DNA of 5,387 bases from an uncultured Oscillospiraceae bacterium. GTDB lineage: Bacteria > Bacillota_A > Clostridia > Oscillospirales > Acutalibacteraceae. Positions 1 through 4,771 of this stretch are shown one piece after another; positions within the stretch are counted from its first letter, which is position 1; every line of letters starts with the position of its first letter. A program made the translations under genes and the position numbers. Under the pieces are notes generated by a model. That model did not search any database and was not told the DNA's origin. It worked only from the letters and a program-made list of their open reading frames with translations. Where the stretch lies: the NCBI GenBank assembly GCA_905211185.1, contig CAJLZR010000063.1, positions 1 through 5,387 on the forward strand. Direction: 5' to 3'.

Positions 1-398
1 ATCTCCGCATGCCCTATTTCACGGCCTCTAAACCTTAAAGAAACTTTGGTTTTATTATTAGCTTCCGAAAATCTTCTTGCGTGAGCCACTTTGGTATTGA
101 AATCATTTTCATCAATCTTAGTGGAAAGCCTAACTTCTTTTACGCTGATAACATGCTGATTTTTCTTGGATTCTTTTTCTTTCTTAGCTTGCTGAAACTT
201 GTACTTCCCATAATCAATGATTTTACAGACAGGCGGAACGGCTTTTTCCGCAATTTTAACCAAGTCTAAACCACTTTCTGTTGCCATTTTTCGGGCTTGA
301 TTTAACTTTACAACACCTATCTGCGAACCATCGGCACCAATCAGACGAACCTCAGGATCTCTAATTTCTTCGTTAATTTGAAGCTCTTTATTGCTAAT
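1..398 (-). CDS. infC: Translation initiation factor IF-3 (partial, 3' end outside window)
   Basis: IF-3 binds the 30S subunit, prevents premature joining of 50S, and checks the initiator tRNA and start codon. The visible 132 codons cover the N-terminal domain (about residues 5-70), the lysine-rich linker (about 65-82) and the first half of the C-terminal domain. The family signature is clear: residues 44-64 include LVKIAEKAVPPVCKIIDYG, followed by a KEVRLS strand at 87-92 and RFRGREI at 122-128. A full IF-3 is usually about 165-180 residues, so roughly 40 are missing. No ATG, GTG or TTG lies in frame between the Shine-Dalgarno site and the conserved QINEEIRDPEVRLI segment. The only sensible start is the ATT at 398-396, 7 bases after GGAGGTG. 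The GTG inside the Shine-Dalgarno site runs into a stop after three further codons. An AUU start is a known feature of infC and supports autoregulation. Identity is very secure. Confidence 0.97.
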   Translation of the reverse strand, partial: MSNKELQINEEIRDPEVRLIGADGSQIGVVKLNQARKMATESGLDLVKIAEKAVPPVCKIIDYGKYKFQQAKKEKESKKNQHVISVKEVRLSTKIDENDFNTKVAHARRFSEANNKTKVSLRFRGREIGHAE

Positions 399-412
399 AT
401 TTAAGCACCTCC
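396..412 (-). promoter_or_regulatory. infC: infC ribosome binding site and AUU start codon
   Basis: The site reads GGAGGTG (412-406), seven bases, then ATT (398-396). This is a near-perfect Shine-Dalgarno sequence at ideal spacing, and it decides the unusual start. In E. coli the rare AUU start of infC lets IF-3 repress its own translation by rejecting the non-canonical codon. The same logic probably applies here, which is inference from the family. Confidence 0.88.
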
Positions 413-422
413 GTAAATTCAA

Positions 423-445
423 GTTAAAAGCGTAAAGCTTTCAAC
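423..445 (-). repeat. Hairpin immediately upstream of the infC Shine-Dalgarno site
   Basis: GTTGAAAGC (445-437) pairs with GCTTTTAAC (431-423), 9 bp including one G-T pair, around a TTTAC loop. It ends about ten bases before GGAGGTG. It has no T-run, so it is not a terminator. It may be part of an L20 recognition fold or hold the ribosome site open; that role is inference. Confidence 0.45.
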
Positions 446-449
446 CCAT

Positions 450-484
450 AAAAATATTGTATGAGCAAATTCACCCATACAATA
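450..484 (-). terminator. Intrinsic terminator in the infC leader (attenuator)
   Basis: Bases 484-474 (TATTGTATGGG) pair with 465-455 (CTCATACAATA) in an 11-bp stem with one G-T pair and an 8-base loop, followed at once by TTTTT (454-450). It lies inside the infC leader, about 50 bases before the start codon, and is therefore an attenuator rather than an operon end. The loop and 3' arm are complementary to 565-558, giving an alternative antiterminator fold. The stem is AT-rich, so termination is probably partial unless helped by a bound protein. Confidence 0.72.
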
Positions 485-575
485 AATATAGACCTGCAAA
501 ACAAGCTAAAATCCAATTATTGACCAGAAGTGACGTTACACCAAAGGTGAGAACATTATTTGCTCTACTTTATTT

Positions 576-612
576 ACTATACCATGTTACATGATTTCCA
601 AAAATAAGTCAA
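576..612 (-). promoter_or_regulatory. Probable promoter of infC
   Basis: Two overlapping sigma-A-type readings are possible. TTGACT (612-607), 17 bases, TAACAT (589-584) has good spacing but a 4/6 -10 element. TATAGT (581-576) preceded by TGG is a 5/6 extended -10 element without a good -35. The second would start RNA near 569, placing GAGCAAAT a few bases from the 5' end, which suits the antiterminator model. The -35 sits only four bases after the stop codon of the upstream Stealth gene. Confidence 0.6.
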
Positions 613-615
613 TAG

Positions 616-2121
616 CTAAACTTTTAAAAGTTTAAATTTTTGAGCAATATTTCCGTTTACACACCAGCATTTTATGTTTGTACCATTGTAAGTACACGCA
701 TTGTCAACGTCCATACATAATCCGTTGCATTTTGATACTAAATAATAATATCCGTTATTGGTTGGAACCAAATACCATTTTTGCGCGTCCGTGCCATTTT
801 TGCTATATTGCCAAATATTCGTTCCGGGCTCATTGCCCCCTGCATATACATCCGTACGCTTGCCCGAACACCAAGGTTCAAGCACATATGTTCCATCACT
901 TTGCAAAATAACATTAAATTTCTGCGCATCGGTATCATTGCGTCCCCAAAGCCTTATATTTGCGCAATCTGCCGAGGATCCTTCGGCAACATCTAAAACC
1001 ATTCCTTTTTTGAGGGCACTTTCGATAACATATGCCCCATTTTTTATTACCCGTTTTTCATAGCGCGTAGGCTTGGGGAAAAGCATATGCATTGCGATTT
1101 TACATCTTGCGTACTCTTCTTCGGAATATTCTCTATCATTACTTTTATTTATGCAAAATGTTGCGGCGCTTAATTTTACTTGACCGGCACTGCACAAATC
1201 TATGTATTCACATGAAACTTTTTTGAACTTTCTATGATGTTTATTATAAAAATAGCAAGAGTAAAGCACCTGAGGCTGAAGTGATTCATATTTTCGCTTA
1301 TAGGATCTCAAACACGCATCGGCATGCTTATAGTTTTTATCTACAAAATCGTAAAGTTCTTTCAAATCTGTGAGGTTTTCGGCTATTGCATTATGAGTAT
1401 GATACAAAACAGGTACATTATCTCCAAACATCTTGTAAATAAACAAATGTGTGGCATAATACTGAATCCAATAATCATTGCCGGTATCTTTGACCGTATT
1501 GTTTTTGTGTTTAAGCAAATTACGGTATGCCGACTGAGTGTAAGCTTTTTGATTTTTTCCTATGGTTGTGCTGTTTACGTATGGAACAACTTTTCCATTC
1601 GATTCATAGAAAAAATCCGATTTTTTAAGCGGTTTACCAATAAACCAATCGTCATTCATATATATAAAATTTTCCGATACCCCAAATTTTTTAAGACGCC
1701 AAAGATTAAATTCATATGTAATTGAAGAGTGACTTGGAAATCCCAAAACGTCGCGGTCATTTATGTAAACTATTTTTTCGCTTATGGATTTAGGGCTTTT
1801 AAAATACTTTACCCTATCATTAGGCATTAAAATAAATATCTTATTAATCCAAGGCATATTTTGTAAAATTGATCTTACAGAATATCTGATTTCGCCATTT
1901 TCTTCATCTTTTTTAATTCTTGATTTTCTGGTTTTTTGTAGCTTTGGATCGGTTAAATCGACATAAGTCATAACAACGTCTATGGGCTCTTTTTCAACCA
2001 GCGCTGAGTGCTTGGCCGATTTTCCCTTAGCAAAAACCAAAAAATTTGTAAATGAGCAAAAAGTAAGCATTAAAACAGTTGTCATCAATAATGCAAAAAG
2101 CTTTACCGCTTTTTTCAACAA
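616..2121 (-). CDS. Stealth-family sugar phosphotransferase with C-terminal ricin B lectin domain, exported
   Basis: Stealth proteins transfer a sugar-1-phosphate from a nucleotide sugar to a glycan; relatives are capsule polymerases and the eukaryotic GlcNAc-1-phosphotransferase alpha/beta subunit. All four conserved regions can be traced. CR1 is IDVVMTYVDLTDP (47-59). CR2 spans about 79-171, with RYSVRSI, PWINKIFI and the hallmark YMNDDWFIGKPL (154-165). CR3 is about 217-295, with YHTHNA and ESLQPQVLYSCYFY. CR4 is about 317-356, with TFCINKSND and LFPKPTRYE. Residues 360-501 form a three-repeat ricin-type beta-trefoil with QKF (400), QKW (447) and QKF (494) spaced 47 apart. Residues 1-31 are a signal-peptide-like stretch (K3, K4, K7, hydrophobic core, VFA-K at 31/32). 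The start is TTG, at 2121 or one codon later; no ATG is available. Its stop-to-start gap with the upstream GT8 gene is 29 bases, so they share an operon. The acceptor and donor are unknown. Alternatively the N-terminus is an uncleaved anchor. Confidence 0.87.
   Translation of the reverse strand: MLKKAVKLFALLMTTVLMLTFCSFTNFLVFAKGKSAKHSALVEKEPIDVVMTYVDLTDPKLQKTRKSRIKKDEENGEIRYSVRSILQNMPWINKIFILMPNDRVKYFKSPKSISEKIVYINDRDVLGFPSHSSITYEFNLWRLKKFGVSENFIYMNDDWFIGKPLKKSDFFYESNGKVVPYVNSTTIGKNQKAYTQSAYRNLLKHKNNTVKDTGNDYWIQYYATHLFIYKMFGDNVPVLYHTHNAIAENLTDLKELYDFVDKNYKHADACLRSYKRKYESLQPQVLYSCYFYNKHHRKFKKVSCEYIDLCSAGQVKLSAATFCINKSNDREYSEEEYARCKIAMHMLFPKPTRYEKRVIKNGAYVIESALKKGMVLDVAEGSSADCANIRLWGRNDTDAQKFNVILQSDGTYVLEPWCSGKRTDVYAGGNEPGTNIWQYSKNGTDAQKWYLVPTNNGYYYLVSKCNGLCMDVDNACTYNGTNIKCWCVNGNIAQKFKLLKV
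617..634 (-). repeat. 18-bp perfect palindrome at the end of the Stealth gene
   Basis: TAAACTTTTAAAAGTTTA is a perfect inverted repeat covering the last codons and part of the stop codon of the Stealth-lectin gene. As RNA it could fold into a 7-bp AU-only-plus-one-GC stem, but the next T-rich stretch starts about 13 bases later and is interrupted. I regard it as at most a weak terminator. Transcription from the glycan cassette could therefore continue into the infC leader. Confidence 0.35.
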
Positions 2122-2133
2122 AAACCACTCCTC
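2119..2133 (-). promoter_or_regulatory. Ribosome binding site and TTG start of the Stealth gene
   Basis: GAGGAG (2133-2128) is followed after 6 bases by TTG (2121) and after 9 bases by a second in-frame TTG (2118). No ATG or GTG is in frame nearby. Either TTG gives a lysine-rich n-region followed by a hydrophobic core, so the export signal does not depend on which one is used. Confidence 0.75.
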
Positions 2134-2150
2134 AAAATACTTATAAAATT

Positions 2151-3119
2151 TTAAAAAATACGATATTTACTGTATATTTCCTCATAGCAATCCGTTTTCC
2201 GAGCGTATTCCCACCAAGCGTCCGCAAAACTGCAGCCCGCGTCTTTCCAAGGCTTATTTACACAACAATGCAGAACAACAAGATTATTAAAAGCATCATC
2301 CATATCTTTATATGTATATTTGTTTTTTGACGTTAATCTATCAACATAATCATACATCTTTCGTCCGGTTTTTTCAAAATTAAACATGCCGAATTTTGGC
2401 GGTAAAATACCAATTTTTCCGTAACAAACCGCATTAATAACCGTTTGGTCATGTTGCGCCAATTTATCATTATACCGACTTATAAAATTTTTAAATTTTA
2501 AAGTCATATTATCTTCACGCAATTTTTTAAGATTTACAACCATAACACCATCACAAACATACTCATTGTCACTAAGGCCAAACTCACTTAGCTGGGGTCT
2601 CTGTCTATCATCAAGAAATGCCAGATAATAATTATCACCGGTATCTAAATCATACATTTCGTTTAAATCGCCAAAAATCAAAGTGTCCCCGTCTATCCAA
2701 AGCATTTTATCAAGCTTTGGAAAAAGCTCCGAAAGCGAAAGCCTATAATATGCAGGCGTTGTGATATGTCCGCTCTCTACCGCATCGGCGTACTCTTTTT
2801 TCATATCTATAAGCTTAATATTGCAATTTTTATATTTTACCCCGAGAGAGCGAAGCTTCTCCTTGCCGTCATCAGAAAAATTTTCGGGGTGCATTATGTA
2901 TAGATTATATACGGTACCTTTTTTTGCGTTTTCCATCATGGAAGTTATAGAAACTATGGTAGGATAAAGATACCCATCGTCAAGAGCCATGGCAATTGGC
3001 ACCGTTTTTTCTCTCCTTGAACTTGAAGATCTCCACAGGAAAAACGACATAATAAGCAAAAATATCAAAAAAAACGCAAAAAATAAAAGCTTAAAAACCT
3101 TCGATCGATTTATGTGCAC
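2151..3119 (-). CDS. Membrane-anchored GT8-family glycosyltransferase
   Basis: GT8 enzymes are retaining, metal-dependent transferases that use UDP-glucose, UDP-galactose or similar donors; bacterial members often extend lipopolysaccharide, capsule or surface glycans. The fold can be followed through its landmarks: PIAMALDDGYLYPTIVSI (41-58) for the first strand and nucleotide site; YYRLSLSELFP (124-134); the DXD metal site in LWIDGDTLIFGDL (D143 and D145); DQTVINAVCYGKI (about 226-238); and LHCCVNKPW (283-291), equivalent to the usual HxxGxxKPW motif, with H284 a likely metal ligand. Length is 322, ordinary for the catalytic domain plus a short leader. Residues 8-29 form one very hydrophobic membrane segment, unusual for a bacterial GT8. 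Charges are similar on both sides (R5, K7, K10 versus R30, R35, R36, K38), so topology cannot be read safely. The start is GTG with AAGGGGA (3133-3127) seven bases before it; M24 and M44 lack support and would cut the anchor or the first strand. First gene of the cassette, with its own promoter. Confidence 0.88.
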   Translation of the reverse strand: MHINRSKVFKLLFFAFFLIFLLIMSFFLWRSSSSRREKTVPIAMALDDGYLYPTIVSITSMMENAKKGTVYNLYIMHPENFSDDGKEKLRSLGVKYKNCNIKLIDMKKEYADAVESGHITTPAYYRLSLSELFPKLDKMLWIDGDTLIFGDLNEMYDLDTGDNYYLAFLDDRQRPQLSEFGLSDNEYVCDGVMVVNLKKLREDNMTLKFKNFISRYNDKLAQHDQTVINAVCYGKIGILPPKFGMFNFEKTGRKMYDYVDRLTSKNKYTYKDMDDAFNNLVVLHCCVNKPWKDAGCSFADAWWEYARKTDCYEEIYSKYRIF

Positions 3120-3170
3120 TACGAAATCCCCTTTGTTTTTACACTATTTTACAAAGTTTTATAATATATA

Positions 3171-3198
3171 AGTATATAAATTCCACTTACGATGTCAA
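3171..3198 (-). promoter_or_regulatory. Strong sigma-A-type promoter of the GT8-Stealth cassette
   Basis: TTGACA (3198-3193, perfect) is followed after 16 bases by TATACT (3176-3171, 5/6). The predicted RNA start is near 3164, leaving a leader of about 45 bases before the GTG start. The stretch upstream (about 3200-3240) is very AT-rich and could act as an UP element. No operator is recognisable. Confidence 0.8.
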
Positions 3199-3244
3199 TT
3201 AACGTTTACTCATAAATATTTTTAAAATTATATAAAAACAGCAC

Positions 3245-3277
3245 AAAAACCGCCCATATCTATATATGAACGGTTTT
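3245..3277 (-). terminator. Intrinsic terminator after htrA
   Basis: Bases 3277-3264 pair with 3259-3246 in a 14-bp stem containing two G-T pairs, with a 4-base loop (ATAG) and a T-run on the minus strand (TTTTT, overlapping the stem end, 3249-3245), with another TTTTT a few bases beyond. It begins about 20 bases after the htrA stop codon (3299-3297) and separates the ftsH-htrA unit from the glycan cassette. Confidence 0.88.
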
Positions 3278-3296
3278 AATATGCAAATTTTTATAA

Positions 3297-4730
3297 CTAA
3301 CGACCTGCCGTTTGTTTGGTCATCTCCTGGGTTTCGCCTTTATCTTCAAGCAAAGTCACAGTTACGTCAAAAGATTTCGAATCAAACTTATTGGTAGACG
3401 TTCTATAAATCGCAAGTTTTACATTTTCACCAGGTTTGTGGCTATAAAGTTCAGCATAAAATGCATCTAGATTTGTAAAATTAACGTCATTGATCTTTGT
3501 AATTATGTCGCCTCTTTGTACTCCCGCCGAGATCAAATTACTATCTTTACTCATTTCAGAAATAATAACGCCAACAGGCACATTATACATCTGAGCTTCA
3601 TAATTGCTGACCATTTTTCCGCTTATGCCAAGCCTTACTCTTCCCGAAACATAGCCTTTATCTATTATGTCATCAACTACAGTTTTTATGGTATTACTCG
3701 GTATTGCAAACCCCATGCCCTCACAATGTGCGGCGGCAATTTTGGAAGAATTCATTCCTATTACTTGACCATACATATTAATAAGCGGTCCGCCCGAATT
3801 GCCAGGATTTATTGCCGCATCAGTTTGTATATATTTTACCAAACTATTGCTTGAGCCATTTGAGCAACGATTTATTGCGGAAACTATGCCTCGAGTCAGT
3901 GAACTTGCAAAATTAAGCCCCAATGGATTACCCAAAGCAAGCGCCGATGACCCGACTTTTACTTCATCGGAATTGCCAAAAGTTGCAGCTTTAAGGCCGC
4001 TTTTTTCCGCTTTTAGTACGGCAATATCGGTTTTGCTATCAAACCCTATAACTTTTCCGGGGAATTCTTCCTTAGTATTCAAAACTATTTTAATATTGTT
4101 CTGCACTGAATTCCCCACAACGTGTGCATTGGTAACTATAAATCCCTTTTCGTTTATAATTATACCTGAACCTTGACTTGCGGGCTCCGAAATAATATCT
4201 GCTTTTGGGTCATATACAACTACGCCGACCACGCAAGGCGACAATTTTTCGTATATCGTTTCAGCAGAAAGCTCACGGTCATCGGTAGGCTTCGGCTCAA
4301 ACTTTATTTCAGATTCGCCCTTATTATGCCCCTCTACTTCATGTGTGTTTGTTTGAGATGAGGAGGTAGAGCCAAATAAAGAACCAAAATTTAAATTTTT
4401 GGAAGAATATATAACATATGTAAGCAGCAAGAACACCAGAACCGAAAGTATGGCAACCGCTACTTTTAAATTCTTTTTGGACCTATTCATTTCACTTTGC
4501 GAATAGCGTTTATCATACTCGTCATCTTCCAATACATCATCGGTTGTATCATCGTCCCAATTGTGGGTGCCATCTTCATAAACATCTTCATACGTTTTTT
4601 CTTGAGTAGGATAGGTATAATCTTCTTCGTAATTTTCTTTATTTTGAAACCCGTTATCCTCAGTGCCCACTTCGCTAAATTCATCATTATTATAAAAATC
4701 TTCATGCTCATTTTCAAACTTATCATCCAT
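3297..4730 (-). CDS. htrA: HtrA/DegP-family membrane-anchored serine protease with one PDZ domain
   Basis: HtrA proteases degrade or refold damaged proteins at the cell envelope. Residues 1-86 form a hydrophilic, strongly acidic tail, then RSKKNLK and a membrane helix at about 90-108, which by the positive-inside rule places the tail in the cytoplasm and the rest outside. A loose linker (110-153) leads to the chymotrypsin-like domain (about 155-345). The catalytic triad is complete: H203 in TNAHVV, D235 in SKTDIAVL and S312 in GNSGGPL. GSGIII and ALGNPLGL are further family motifs. One PDZ domain follows (about 366-460), with the usual GVIISEM and AGVQRGDIITKIND segments. At 477 residues it is longer than single-PDZ HtrA proteins without a tail. 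The start is ATG with AGAGGTG (4744-4738) seven bases before it. It follows ftsH by 41 bases, probably as one operon. It could equally be named degP-like or a numbered htrA paralogue. Confidence 0.94.
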   Translation of the reverse strand: MDDKFENEHEDFYNNDEFSEVGTEDNGFQNKENYEEDYTYPTQEKTYEDVYEDGTHNWDDDTTDDVLEDDEYDKRYSQSEMNRSKKNLKVAVAILSVLVFLLLTYVIYSSKNLNFGSLFGSTSSSQTNTHEVEGHNKGESEIKFEPKPTDDRELSAETIYEKLSPCVVGVVVYDPKADIISEPASQGSGIIINEKGFIVTNAHVVGNSVQNNIKIVLNTKEEFPGKVIGFDSKTDIAVLKAEKSGLKAATFGNSDEVKVGSSALALGNPLGLNFASSLTRGIVSAINRCSNGSSNSLVKYIQTDAAINPGNSGGPLINMYGQVIGMNSSKIAAAHCEGMGFAIPSNTIKTVVDDIIDKGYVSGRVRLGISGKMVSNYEAQMYNVPVGVIISEMSKDSNLISAGVQRGDIITKINDVNFTNLDAFYAELYSHKPGENVKLAIYRTSTNKFDSKSFDVTVTLLEDKGETQEMTKQTAGR

Positions 4731-4771
4731 AACTATACACCTCTGTAAATATTCCGTTCATAAGTATGTTG

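Larger units (their letters stand above)
399..569 (-). ncRNA. infC 5' leader, probable L20-type attenuator
   Basis: About 170 bases of untranslated leader precede infC. From 5' to 3' on the minus strand it contains: GAGCAAAT (565-558); a small CACC/GGTG hairpin with a TTT loop (549-539); a terminator hairpin with a T-run (484-450); a 9-bp hairpin just before the Shine-Dalgarno site (445-437 paired with 431-423, one G-T pair); and the ribosome site. GAGCAAAT is exactly complementary to ATTTGCTC (470-463), which forms most of the terminator loop and the start of its 3' arm, so pairing of the two would block the terminator. In Firmicutes the infC-rpmI-rplT operon is known to be controlled by ribosomal protein L20 binding its leader and causing early termination. 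The architecture seen here fits that; assignment to the L20 leader family is inference, as I could not run a covariance search. Confidence 0.7.

Noticed and set aside
81..269. 62-codon plus-strand frame opposite infC
   Set aside because: Antisense to the conserved IF-3 coding sequence; no ribosome site or homology.
399..615. A small leader peptide gene in the infC leader
   Set aside because: The short ATG or GTG frames there have no Shine-Dalgarno site at a workable distance, and the region is better explained as a structured RNA.
1324..1725. 133-codon plus-strand open frame opposite the Stealth gene
   Set aside because: It lies wholly antisense to a gene with clear family motifs, resembles no protein I know and has no Shine-Dalgarno site worth noting.
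2056..2067. Possible lipobox (LTFC, residues 19-22) in the Stealth N-terminus
   Set aside because: Phe directly before the Cys is not acceptable for signal peptidase II, and the hydrophobic stretch continues well past the Cys. An ordinary signal peptide or anchor fits better.
3516..4176. Two overlapping plus-strand frames of 112 and 125 codons opposite htrA
   Set aside because: Both are antisense to the conserved catalytic and PDZ regions of HtrA, whose motifs are intact on the minus strand.
4731..4771. A separate htrA promoter in the ftsH-htrA gap
   Set aside because: The 41 bases hold the Shine-Dalgarno site but no paired -35 and -10 elements.
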